Shown piece after piece: positions 16,727 through 24,712 of a stretch of 64,000 nucleotides of DNA. Under the pieces are notes generated by a model. It did not search any database, was not told the origin of the DNA, and was given only the letters and a program-made list of their open reading frames with translations. The translations under genes were made by a program, and so were the position numbers. Position 1 is the stretch's first letter. Every line of letters starts with the position of its first letter. The DNA comes from 21-14-0-10-47-8 sp966211795 (GTDB lineage: Bacteria; Bdellovibrionota; Bdellovibrionia; Bdellovibrionales; Bdellovibrionaceae), in contig CBIHNW010000002.1 in the NCBI GenBank assembly GCA_966211795.1, positions 62,001 through 126,000 of the forward strand. Direction: 5' to 3'.

Positions 16727-17248
16727 ATGCAAAATGAAAACTCATCAGATCTTCTCAATCAGAATTTGCCAACAGACAGTTTGAATGCCGGCTTCACGGC
16801 GATTCCGAAAGGTGCGACCTCGGCTGATGAGGCTTCGGCAGATCCCGAATTGGTGGCCTCGCCGATGGAATTTGGAACGATGAACGAGCGCGATGCGCGC
16901 GAATCTGGTTACATCGGAAAAAATGGAAGGGCCATTTCGAAATCTCGCGCTGATAAACGGGGCTCGCCGACTGGCGCCTATACGGACATCGGCGCCGGAA
17001 GATCTTCGGTCGTGGTTCACCCGGCCACTGAAAACAAAATCAATCAACACCATCAAGAAAGAAGGACCGCGATGAAAGCGAAAACACAAAAACAAAATTC
17101 TTATCTTCCCGCTTTGCTGGTTTTAGGCGGCGGCGCTTTGCTTTACAAATACTGGCCACGTGGTGAAAAATCCCAGGCGCCAAAAAGTTTTGCACGCCAA
17201 GACGCCGATCGACAAGACCTCGAAGAAACGGAACCTGAATTCGAGTGA
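16727..17248 (+). CDS. Hypothetical protein with one C-terminal membrane segment
   Basis: I chose the ATG at 16727 because CGAGGGGGC lies just upstream; a longer frame adds 42 unconvincing residues. The 173-residue protein is polar and probably disordered for its first 125 residues (Ser/Asn/Asp-rich, then many Lys/Arg). It has one hydrophobic stretch, YLPALLVLGGGALLYKYW, near 132-149, and an acidic end (EETEPEFE). I recognise no family. Its stop overlaps the GTG of the dioxygenase gene by 4 bp, so the two are coupled. Confidence 0.6.
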   Translation: MQNENSSDLLNQNLPTDSLNAGFTAIPKGATSADEASADPELVASPMEFGTMNERDARESGYIGKNGRAISKSRADKRGSPTGAYTDIGAGRSSVVVHPATENKINQHHQERRTAMKAKTQKQNSYLPALLVLGGGALLYKYWPRGEKSQAPKSFARQDADRQDLEETEPEFE

Positions 17249-18027
17249 ATTCAGAGCGCATGCCCGTTCTTTTTATCGGTCATGGATCACCGATGAACGC
17301 GATCGAGGCCAATTCCTACACGCAGACCTTGAACGTGTTGGGAAAAAAATTGCCTCGACCCCGAGCCATCCTGGTGATCTCCGCCCATTGGATGACCGAG
17401 GGATCTTGGATCACCGAGATGCCGAAGCCAAAGACCATTCACGATTTCTACGGCTTTCCACAAGCCCTGTTTGATGTGCAATACCCAGCTCCGGGCAGTC
17501 CCGAGATCGCGAAGCTCATCCGGCAAACGATTGAGCATCCGCACATTCATGCGGATCTTGAAATGTGGGGCTTGGACCACGGAGCCTGGTCCGTGCTCCG
17601 GCATCTCTATCCCGAAGCCGACATTCCGGTTTTGCAGCTGAGCCTGCACATGGAAAAACCGGATTCGTACCACTTTGCTCTGGGCGAAGAGCTTTCAAAA
17701 CTGAGGGATCAGGGGATCTTGATTTTAGGTAGCGGCAATCTCGTTCACAATCTCAGACTGATGAGCTGGAAGCCGGATGCCAAACCCTACGATTGGGCCA
17801 TCGAATTTGACGAGTGGCTGAAAGATCGGCTCTTGGCTCGCGATCATTCGGCCTTACTGAATGACTATCACAAGACCGAGGCCGGAAGACTGAGCATTCC
17901 GACATTGGAACATTATTACCCACTTCATTATGTCTTGGGCGCCAGCCGTCCTTCGGATGAACTTGAATTTCAGTTCGAAGATCTTCCGAACAGCTCGATC
18001 TCGATGCGAAGTTTTAGCCTTGGTTGA
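17245..18027 (+). CDS. ygiD: DODA-type extradiol aromatic ring-opening dioxygenase (YgiD-like)
   Basis: A 260-residue class III extradiol dioxygenase strongly resembling E. coli YgiD, a zinc-dependent 4,5-DOPA dioxygenase. Conserved blocks are MPVLFIGHGSPMNAIEAN, ILVISAHWMT, TIHDFYGFPQALFDVQYPAPGSP, WGLDHGAWSVL, GSGNLVHNLR and EHYYPLHYVLGA. The family's metal His residues fall in GHGSP, SAHW, VHNLR and the HYYPL region. The GTG at 17245 overlaps the upstream stop; the ATG at 17260 is an alternative start and fits the family's usual beginning. The true substrate in the cell is unknown for this family. Confidence 0.93.
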   Translation: MNSERMPVLFIGHGSPMNAIEANSYTQTLNVLGKKLPRPRAILVISAHWMTEGSWITEMPKPKTIHDFYGFPQALFDVQYPAPGSPEIAKLIRQTIEHPHIHADLEMWGLDHGAWSVLRHLYPEADIPVLQLSLHMEKPDSYHFALGEELSKLRDQGILILGSGNLVHNLRLMSWKPDAKPYDWAIEFDEWLKDRLLARDHSALLNDYHKTEAGRLSIPTLEHYYPLHYVLGASRPSDELEFQFEDLPNSSISMRSFSLG

Positions 18028-18051
18028 AATGAAATCCCGAATCCGCTCGCA

Positions 18052-18573
18052 TTACGCTGGTCGCATTTGCAATTCTTTGAGCATCTCTTGCAGCTCTTTT
18101 TCCAAAAAGCTTGCGACGATTTCAAATTGCGGCGTGAGAAAAAATTTCGGCAAGGCCTGTCCGACAGCCAGCAGTGCCAGGGGCGGCACTTGCCATTTCA
18201 ACAGTGAGGTCGCGACCCCAATTCCCGTCAGGCTGGTCTTGATCATTTTCTGCTCTTGCTCCGGAGTGTTGCGAACGGCGGCATCTAAAATCGCCTTGAG
18301 CGTCTGCATCACCATCTCGGTGTTTCGCAATTGCGCAATCCGGGTTTCCTTTTCGCGGTAGCTGAGATCGGCATTGCGAATGGATCGAACCGAAGAGATC
18401 CACGCCAGAAAATCACGTTTTGATTTTTCATCCAACGAGCGAAACGACGTGCGCAGAGTTTGCGCCGCCTTTCGACGAAAGGATTCGAGATCAAAAGCCG
18501 CAAATGGATTTCCGTCATCGGAATTCTGATTTTGATTCTGACCCTGAAGAACTTCTAAAAGCTTTGCCATCAT
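18052..18573 (-). CDS. Hypothetical helical protein
   Basis: A 173-residue protein with no family I recognise. A Gln/Asn repeat near the start (QGQNQNQNSDDGN, about 10-22) is followed by an amphipathic helical region rich in Arg, Glu and Leu (LESFRRKAAQTLRTSF, EKETRIAQLRNTEMVMQTL). A moderately hydrophobic stretch, VPPLALLAVGQALPKFFL, near 128-145 may be a membrane or packing helix. No signal peptide. It is convergent with the dioxygenase gene, with only 24 bp between the stops. Confidence 0.6.
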   Translation of the reverse strand: MMAKLLEVLQGQNQNQNSDDGNPFAAFDLESFRRKAAQTLRTSFRSLDEKSKRDFLAWISSVRSIRNADLSYREKETRIAQLRNTEMVMQTLKAILDAAVRNTPEQEQKMIKTSLTGIGVATSLLKWQVPPLALLAVGQALPKFFLTPQFEIVASFLEKELQEMLKELQMRPA

Positions 18574-18670
18574 AGTTCATACCTCTCGATTGTTGGGAAT
18601 CTCTAATTTAAAAGCAGTTGGCATCACAGGCAATTCGCGCCCTTGAAAAAATCAAATTGCATGTCAAATG

Positions 18671-20074
18671 CTAAGCGCGCTCGCCGGTCTCGCCAGCTTG
18701 CTTCGCCAACTGCAGATCTTTCGTCAACTGTTCGGTTTTCTGGCGGGCGTCCTCGGCATCGAAGGCCCTTAAGATCGAAGCTGGATGCCAGGACAAAATG
18801 ATTTTGTAGGGCTTGTCTTTGAGCGAAAGAATCCGTCCCCGCTCTTCACCGATTTTAGGTTGTCGGCCCAGCAAACTGGTCGCGGCCGTCACCCCAAGAG
18901 CGACAATGATTTTTGGTTTCACATGAGCGATCTCGGCCTCGAGCCAAGGTTTACAAGCATGCATCTCGGGGCCGGACGCTCGTTTGTGCAGCCGAGCTTT
19001 GCCCTGGGGTTCGAACTTGAAATGTTTCACCGCGTTTGTCAGGTACAATGTGTCCCGCTCTAAGCCCACGCGTATGAGGGCCTGATCTAAAACCGAACCC
19101 GCTGGCCCCGTGAAAGGACGGCCCGCAAGATCTTCTTGATCCCCGGGCTGCTCGCCCACAATCATGATTTCGGCCTGTGCGGGGCCTTCCCCGCAAACGA
19201 CTTGCGTCGCCTTGGCGTGCAAGGGGCAGGCTTGGCAATTTTTAAGATCCAGGGCCAGCTCACCGACTGAATTTCTTTTCGGGACCACGGCTTGCTTGTT
19301 CTGATTGGCCGCCATCTTTTGCAGACGTTCGGGTGCCGCCTGAATCAGCTGCGAAATGATTTCGGCCTCTGGTAGCGACGCCCAGTATTTCGGCGCCATT
19401 TCTTTCTTCATGGCCTTGAGATTCAGTCGCGCGGGATTAAAGATGGACGAATAATAGGTTTTCCAAAGCTGATCAAAATCATCTTCGATTTTGAAACGAT
19501 GCTGGGGCACGCCTTCGCCAAATCGCAAAGTTTTTAAATCCCAGTAGGCCGAGCGATACGGAGTGAGAATGCACCAAGGCTTGTCGCCAAAGCGACGCTG
19601 GAAAAAGGGTGTGGCCTCGTCGACGATAAAATGTTCTGGCTTGTGCCAGGCAATGTAAAAATCGCGAGAGCCATTTTGCACATTTTTAAAACGCACGAAG
19701 GCGTGCATCTTATGAATGTCTTTGGTGACGGACTTCATCATCAGCTGCGCTTGATGAACATCCGAATCCGTCTGGATCTGAAGCAAGGAATTGGTTTCAT
19801 TTTTCAGGCGATACAGAATTCGGTACAGCAAAGTCCAGCGCTGGGGATCCCGGTGGCAAGAAACAAACCGGGCCAGGGTCAGAAATTCTGCAGGGACCGC
19901 AAACGCGGTTACGGGTAGACGCGAGCTTTGGACATCCAGCATCGGCGCTTGAAACAAGGTCGGTTCTTGCTCAGTCGCCCAATGCACGGATTCGGGTGCA
20001 ATGTTTTGCGCCAGAAGTCTTCGCGCTTCGCTTCGCCATGAGGCATAGGTTTCATCAAACTGGGCTTGTATCAC
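18671..20074 (-). CDS. UdgX-family uracil-DNA-binding protein fused to a DUF4130 domain
   Basis: A 467-residue two-domain protein. Residues about 1-240 match the DUF4130 region seen in paired repair proteins (YRILYRLKNETNSLL, DVHQAQLMMKSVTKDIHKMHAFVRFK). Residues about 270-455 are a family-4-type uracil-DNA glycosylase with CQACPLH Fe-S cysteines, GEQPGDQEDLAGRPFTGPAG, and the UdgX loop GKARLHKR, whose His in UdgX proteins forms a covalent bond to the uracil sugar. HPASILRA is the last active-site motif. It overlaps the radical-SAM gene by 4 bp. The pair is a recognised DNA repair module with no settled physiological role. Confidence 0.92.
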   Translation of the reverse strand: MIQAQFDETYASWRSEARRLLAQNIAPESVHWATEQEPTLFQAPMLDVQSSRLPVTAFAVPAEFLTLARFVSCHRDPQRWTLLYRILYRLKNETNSLLQIQTDSDVHQAQLMMKSVTKDIHKMHAFVRFKNVQNGSRDFYIAWHKPEHFIVDEATPFFQRRFGDKPWCILTPYRSAYWDLKTLRFGEGVPQHRFKIEDDFDQLWKTYYSSIFNPARLNLKAMKKEMAPKYWASLPEAEIISQLIQAAPERLQKMAANQNKQAVVPKRNSVGELALDLKNCQACPLHAKATQVVCGEGPAQAEIMIVGEQPGDQEDLAGRPFTGPAGSVLDQALIRVGLERDTLYLTNAVKHFKFEPQGKARLHKRASGPEMHACKPWLEAEIAHVKPKIIVALGVTAATSLLGRQPKIGEERGRILSLKDKPYKIILSWHPASILRAFDAEDARQKTEQLTKDLQLAKQAGETGERA

Positions 20075-21465
20075 AGTTCACCCGTCATCACGCCTTCGCC
20101 GAAGGATTCGTTCGTGATCGTTTCGACCAGAGCTTCAGTCTTTGCAATTTCGCGAGTGGGCGTTACGGTTTCACCTTCATTCGGAGCGATCGGTGTGGCG
20201 ATTGAATCAAACAGTGAAAGCTGTTTGGCCGGCGGTTTGATGCGATCTCTCAGATCCAGATCATCCAGCAGCAAAAGGTCCGGATTGTGATCGGCCGTGA
20301 TCACAAAAAAACGCGCTCGGCCCCACGACACACGAAGCTTCTTGAGATCCTCGCAGCGCAGTTTGCGAAATTGCCGGGTTTCGAGAATGCGCTCGACATT
20401 GCGGACCCCGAACCCGGGAACACGCAACAATTGTTCGCGCGAGGCCGTGTTCACGTCGACCGGAAAATAATATCGATTGTCGATGGCCCAAGCTGTTTTT
20501 GGATCAAAATCCAATTCGAGATTGGGCTTGGCGGTGGTGAAAAGCTCGTTCACGTTGAATTGATAATAGCGAAGCAGCCAGTCCGCTTGGTACAGCCGAT
20601 TTTCCCGGATCAAGGAAGGTTTTTCGACGGGCAAAACCGCATCCGCATGCGGAATCGGACTGTAGGCCGAATAATAAACGCGGCGCAATTTGTACTGAGA
20701 ATAAAGTTTATCCGTGACCGTCAGAATCGACTGATCCGAACTTTCGGTGGCACCGACGATCATCTGCGTGGTCTGTCCTGCGGGTGCGAATTTTTTCGCT
20801 TTCGCTAATTTCTTTTGATCCTCTTTTGACTCGTCCACCCTGTCTTTGATTTGATGCATGGAGGTTTCGGCGGCTTCGATCGTTTTCGCGGGGGCCAGTA
20901 AATTCAGATCGGCTTGCACCGGCATTTCGATATTGGCGCTGATGCGATCCGCCCACAAGCCTGCCTCTTGAATCAATTCTTCGCTGGCTCCGGCCACGAC
21001 CTTGAGATGAATGTAGCCACCAAAGCGATGCTCGCTTCTCAAGCGTCTTGCGACTTCGATCAAGAGCTCCATGGTCTCATCGGAGCTGCCGACGATCCCC
21101 GAGCTCAGAAACAATCCTTCAATGTAATTGCGACGGTAAAATTCAAGCGTGAGCCAGACGACTTCGGTCGGTGTGAATTTCGCGCGTCTGGTTTCACTGG
21201 ACACGCGATTGATGCAGAACTTGCAGTCGTAAATGCAATGATTGGTCAGCAGAATTTTAAGCAACGAAACGCATCGACCATCCGGCGTGTAGCTATGACA
21301 GATCCCCATACCTTCGGTGTTTCCCATCCCGCCTTGATTGCGCTTTCGGAAAGATCCGCTGCTCGCACAAGAGGCATCGTACTTGGCCGCGTCCGCCAAA
21401 ATTTCCAATTTCGCTTTGATCGCCGCCGGAGAGATCGTTTCGCGTTTTTCACTCGGAGAAGTCAT
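20071..21465 (-). CDS. Putative DNA modification/repair radical SAM protein
   Basis: A 464-residue radical-SAM protein. The 4Fe-4S motif is CIYDCKFC (CxxxCxxC) at about residues 77-84, preceded by GICHSYTPDGRCVSLLKILLTNH, which is characteristic of the UdgX-partner family. The C-terminus carries a helix-hairpin-helix, VNTASREQLLRVPGFGVRNVERIL, so DNA contact is likely. It overlaps the UdgX gene by 4 bp and precedes it in the operon. The reaction is unknown; the pairing suggests that this enzyme creates or reverses a base lesion that UdgX then binds (inference). A direct repeat of TTACATAT lies just upstream of the start (about 21468-21488). Confidence 0.92.
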   Translation of the reverse strand: MTSPSEKRETISPAAIKAKLEILADAAKYDASCASSGSFRKRNQGGMGNTEGMGICHSYTPDGRCVSLLKILLTNHCIYDCKFCINRVSSETRRAKFTPTEVVWLTLEFYRRNYIEGLFLSSGIVGSSDETMELLIEVARRLRSEHRFGGYIHLKVVAGASEELIQEAGLWADRISANIEMPVQADLNLLAPAKTIEAAETSMHQIKDRVDESKEDQKKLAKAKKFAPAGQTTQMIVGATESSDQSILTVTDKLYSQYKLRRVYYSAYSPIPHADAVLPVEKPSLIRENRLYQADWLLRYYQFNVNELFTTAKPNLELDFDPKTAWAIDNRYYFPVDVNTASREQLLRVPGFGVRNVERILETRQFRKLRCEDLKKLRVSWGRARFFVITADHNPDLLLLDDLDLRDRIKPPAKQLSLFDSIATPIAPNEGETVTPTREIAKTEALVETITNESFGEGVMTGEL

Positions 21466-21646
21466 ACAATTTACATATAACTTACATATGCCAGATTGGC
21501 TATCTTTTGCTCAGGATGTGCGATGTCACATCGGTTCAAACTCGGAAAGAAATCTTCTGTTACACAGGCGCCGAGATACTTTTTCTTGAATTCATGGACG
21601 CAACGGCTACCGTTGAATCAGAGTTGAACCCCAACAAGGAAACGCA

Positions 21647-22144
21647 ATGACCTCGACACCCGGGAAAAAAAAGACGGCTCGCAAGACCGCAACAAAAACC
21701 GCGAGCAAAGTCGTTAAAAAAATCGCGAAAAAAACTGTCAAGAAAACGAAGGCTTCGGCCACGGCTACAAGCAGCAGCGGGTCGGCCTCGAAACTGATTG
21801 ATGGAAGAATCAAAGAACTGAAAGATTGGCGCGGCGAAATGTTGGCGCAAGTCCGTTCGCTGATTCAGCAGGCGGATCCCCAAGTGATCGAAGAGTGGAA
21901 ATGGAAAGGCGTTCCGGTTTGGTCTCATGACGGGATCATCTGCACGGGCGAAACCTATAAGAGCGTGGTGAAGCTGACCTTTATGAAGGGCGCACAGTTG
22001 AAAGATCCCGCAAAGCTTTTCAATTCCAGTCTTGAAGGCAATGCCCGCCGCGCCATCGACATCAAGGAAGGTGAAAAGATCAACACAACCGCTTTCAAAG
22101 AACTGATTCGCGAGGCGATCGCACTGAATACATCCGGCAAATAG
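21647..22144 (+). CDS. DUF1801 protein with a histone-H1-like basic N-terminus
   Basis: A 165-residue protein in two parts. Residues 1-45 are almost only Lys, Ala, Thr and Val (GKKKTARKTATKTASKVVKK), resembling bacterial histone-H1-like tails. Residues about 50-162 are a DUF1801 (YdhG-like) domain: EEWKWKGVPVWSHDGIICTGETYKSVVKLTFMKGA and SSLEGNARRAIDIKEGEKI. DUF1801 proteins share the frataxin-like YdhG fold; their function is unknown. The basic tail suggests DNA or RNA association. Ribosome site AAGGAAACGC precedes the ATG; the DUF302 gene follows 58 bp later. Confidence 0.85.
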   Translation: MTSTPGKKKTARKTATKTASKVVKKIAKKTVKKTKASATATSSSGSASKLIDGRIKELKDWRGEMLAQVRSLIQQADPQVIEEWKWKGVPVWSHDGIICTGETYKSVVKLTFMKGAQLKDPAKLFNSSLEGNARRAIDIKEGEKINTTAFKELIREAIALNTSGK

Positions 22145-22202
22145 AACCTCTTTCCAACAAACCTAAAACTTCATACTTTAAAACTTCGAAAGCGAGCCAA
22201 CT

Positions 22203-22589
22203 ATGCAAGTCAGCACCAAAACTCAAGCCAAAGGCAGTCTGGATCAGGTCTATAACAAAGTGTCCGAAGCACTGAAGGTCGAAGGCTTCGGCATTCTCAC
22301 CCGAATTGATTTTCACGAAAAGGTGCAGGAGAAGTTAGGAAAAACAATCCCGCAGACAATCATCCTGGGCGCATGCCATCCGGGCCTGGCTTTTGATGCC
22401 TTTCAGATCAATGCGGGCGTCGCCAATCTCATGCCTTGCAATGTCGTGCTTCAAGAAGCTGGAAAAGATCAGTGGAATATCGAATTCGCCCTGGCCGAAC
22501 CCATTCTTTCAATTTTGAACGATCCCAAGCTTCAAGACTTTGCGAAGGGCGTTGACGCCAAAATTCGCAACGCCGCCAAAGCGATCTAA
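22203..22589 (+). CDS. DUF302-family protein
   Basis: A 128-residue protein with the DUF302 fold: VYNKVSEALKVEGFGILTRIDFHEKVQEKLG, then the fairly invariant GACHPGLAFDAFQINAGVANLMPCNVVL and a C-terminal VDAKIRNAAKAI helix. The CHP and PCNV positions are well conserved in the family and are sometimes suggested to bind haem or metal, but the function is not known. No signal peptide. It is probably cotranscribed with the upstream DUF1801 gene. Confidence 0.88.
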   Translation: MQVSTKTQAKGSLDQVYNKVSEALKVEGFGILTRIDFHEKVQEKLGKTIPQTIILGACHPGLAFDAFQINAGVANLMPCNVVLQEAGKDQWNIEFALAEPILSILNDPKLQDFAKGVDAKIRNAAKAI

Positions 22590-22724
22590 AATTGAGTCTA
22601 CATCCAAACGCGCGAGCCACTCCTGCCAAACTGGAGGTTCGCCTTTGGATGACCAATTGGCGAGAAGGCTTTTTTACCAACCCGCGAAAAAGGAATTGCG
22701 ATAGAAGTGTGCTTAAAGTGAATT

Positions 22725-22762
22725 CCAATATGTTGGATTTTTGACCAATATATTGGATTTTA
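22725..22762. repeat. Tandem pair of CCAATATRTTGG palindromes
   Basis: CCAATATGTTGG (22725-22736) and CCAATATATTGG (22745-22756) sit 20 bp apart centre to centre, each followed by ATTTT. The second is a perfect 12-bp palindrome, the first has one mismatch. They lie in the 263-bp convergent gap between the DUF302 and VanX-like genes, not at a start codon. The rest of the gap has a roughly 31-bp imperfect tandem repeat (about 22778-22830) and nothing else I can name. Confidence 0.6.
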
Positions 22763-22852
22763 GCCGAAGCTCCTCGCCCTTGCTCTGCATGACCCCGCTC
22801 AGCCTGGCCATTGCTTCGCATGACTCGGCCCTTTTTGCAAAGTTGCGGCTAC

Positions 22853-24712
22853 CTATTGAACTTCGAAATCGAAATAGTCTTTTGGGTAAGCTTCGTTCTT
22901 CATGACGAAGTGCCACCACTCTTTTGGGTAATTGGTGAAGCCTTGTTTTTCCATGGCAGATTTTAAGATCTCGCGGTGCTTTCGAAGTTCTTCGGGCACC
23001 GCCGGATTTGCGGTGTACGCGAGCTCGCTGAAGCAATCGAAGGTGGTTCCCATATCCAATTGTCCCGAAGCTTCAACCGCTTTCGATTGGCGGCAGTCGG
23101 TGATTGAGCGGACCTTGGTTGCAAAATCGCTTGCCTGATACAGATCTTTTTTCACCAGGGTGAGATCGATGGTGCTGCCGCGGCTGTGACCGGATTTCGC
23201 ATCAATGTAGCCACGACGGATCAGTTCCTTTTGTGACTCTTCCGGATAAAAAACTGATTTCATTTTCGAGTCCGAACCGGACTGAGTCCAAGCCACAAAT
23301 TCATTCACGGCCCGTTGCGGGCGGTAACAATCAAAAACCAGCAATGAATACCCAAGCTTTGAAACTTCCTTTTGGACTTCACCTAGCGCTTTGGCGGCCT
23401 GGGTGGTCAAGTAGCATTTGCCGGCTTGATAGCCATCAATTGGTTTTCCAATAAAGTTCCAATCAGTCGCGTAAGCGGCCTGCACCGGAATGTCGGGATT
23501 GACGGCATTGAGATCAACGAAGCCAAAAACATCCCGAGCGACTGCTTGTGGATTCATCAAGCTTTGCAACGTTCGATTGACCAGCACCTTCATCGACCCA
23601 GCGGAAACGCTCAGTTCTCCCGCCGGCTCTCCCAAATGAAATTCCTCAAAGTCGGTGTTTTGATAAATCTTCCCTTTAAGCTCCAGCTTCCCTTTTTTGA
23701 CCAGATCTTTGATTTCAGCCATGCAAAAGTACGAGGTCGGCATGAAAAGCAATGGTGTTCGAGATGTCTTTCTTGCTTCGCGAAAGGATTGCATCTGCGC
23801 GTCCGAAAGTTCGAAGGTCAACGTCGTCTGGTAATTCTGAGGAGATTGATCGTACAGATGCGAAGCCAAGACAGAATTTTTTCCGCTCTCGGCCAGCAAG
23901 AGAAAGGCATGTTTGGTTTTTGGTGGACGCACATTCTTCAAATAGTAATCGCTCGCGCAGGTTTCACCATTCGAATCAAAGGCTCCGGATTTGATGTAGG
24001 AAGATCGAGTGGCCGCCGTTTTTGGCGTTTCGTCGTTGCGAATTGGCGCGTGGCTCAGAATCGAGGTGAAGGCACTGCCCTGCTTTTTCAACATCTTCCG
24101 AAATCCTGACTGTTCGAGATAGGACGGCAAGTACCGATACAGAACGATCTCGACATCTTTGCGTTCGATCACCAGCGGATCTTCAGGGACGACGGTTTCC
24201 TTGATCGGAAAGGCTCCTTCAAAATCTGCATCTTTTTGCCAAGAAGCGCGAATGGGGAACAGCTTGTCAAACGCATCACCGGCTTTTTGCTCGGGCCCGA
24301 AAATTTTCTTTAAATCCGACAAACAAAAGAAAGTGCGGTCTTGTTGTTTTCCGGATTTATCAAAATAAATGGTCGTCACCGCCGGCAGCGAAATTTTGGA
24401 CTCATTCAAGAGCTTGTGGTAGGTCGCCATTTCGTTCGCGTCAACGCGAACGCGAAGAATGAATTGGTAAGTGTGCGGCGGCGTTCCCGAGCGATGATCC
24501 AGCAAAAGATGATCGGGACCGTCCTCGCCCAGAATCAAGAAAGAATGCGAACCGAGCCTGGCAATGTCGCCGGGGAACATATAATTGCCGCCACAGTTTT
24601 CCTGGCCTTCGACGTGGGTGCCATCGTGATTGTGGGCATCATCCAGCGCATAATCCTGCGCCAGGACCGAAAAACCGAAGCTTAAGATGATGAGTGCAAA
24701 AACGGATTTCAC
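22853..24712 (-). CDS. Secreted VanX-type (M15D) peptidase with a duplicated N-terminal domain
   Basis: A 619-residue exported protein (signal MKSVFALIILSFGFSVLA). The last 220 residues are a VanX/DdpX-like D-Ala-D-Ala dipeptidase: FDCYRPQRAVNEFV, the zinc motif SGHSRGSTIDLTLV (SxHxxGxxxD), and EWWHFV with the catalytic Glu and last zinc His. Before it are two related units of about 120 residues, each with a C-containing start, a HSFLILGEDG or HAFLLLAESG strand, an HTYQ/NYQ segment and FFCLSDLKK or YFCMAEIKD. I do not know this domain. A usual VanX is about 200 residues and may be cytoplasmic, so this is an unusual periplasmic form. Its start overlaps the haem-protein gene by 4 bp. Confidence 0.85.
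   Translation of the reverse strand: MKSVFALIILSFGFSVLAQDYALDDAHNHDGTHVEGQENCGGNYMFPGDIARLGSHSFLILGEDGPDHLLLDHRSGTPPHTYQFILRVRVDANEMATYHKLLNESKISLPAVTTIYFDKSGKQQDRTFFCLSDLKKIFGPEQKAGDAFDKLFPIRASWQKDADFEGAFPIKETVVPEDPLVIERKDVEIVLYRYLPSYLEQSGFRKMLKKQGSAFTSILSHAPIRNDETPKTAATRSSYIKSGAFDSNGETCASDYYLKNVRPPKTKHAFLLLAESGKNSVLASHLYDQSPQNYQTTLTFELSDAQMQSFREARKTSRTPLLFMPTSYFCMAEIKDLVKKGKLELKGKIYQNTDFEEFHLGEPAGELSVSAGSMKVLVNRTLQSLMNPQAVARDVFGFVDLNAVNPDIPVQAAYATDWNFIGKPIDGYQAGKCYLTTQAAKALGEVQKEVSKLGYSLLVFDCYRPQRAVNEFVAWTQSGSDSKMKSVFYPEESQKELIRRGYIDAKSGHSRGSTIDLTLVKKDLYQASDFATKVRSITDCRQSKAVEASGQLDMGTTFDCFSELAYTANPAVPEELRKHREILKSAMEKQGFTNYPKEWWHFVMKNEAYPKDYFDFEVQ

Noticed and set aside
21468..21488. TTACATAT direct repeat read as an SOS box
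   Set aside because: It is a direct, not an inverted, repeat and lacks the TTAC-N3-GTAA form described for Bdellovibrio LexA.
23426..24109. 227-codon plus-strand frame opposite the VanX-like gene
   Set aside because: Antisense shadow of a gene with clear zinc motifs; its translation is Arg/His-rich and resembles nothing.
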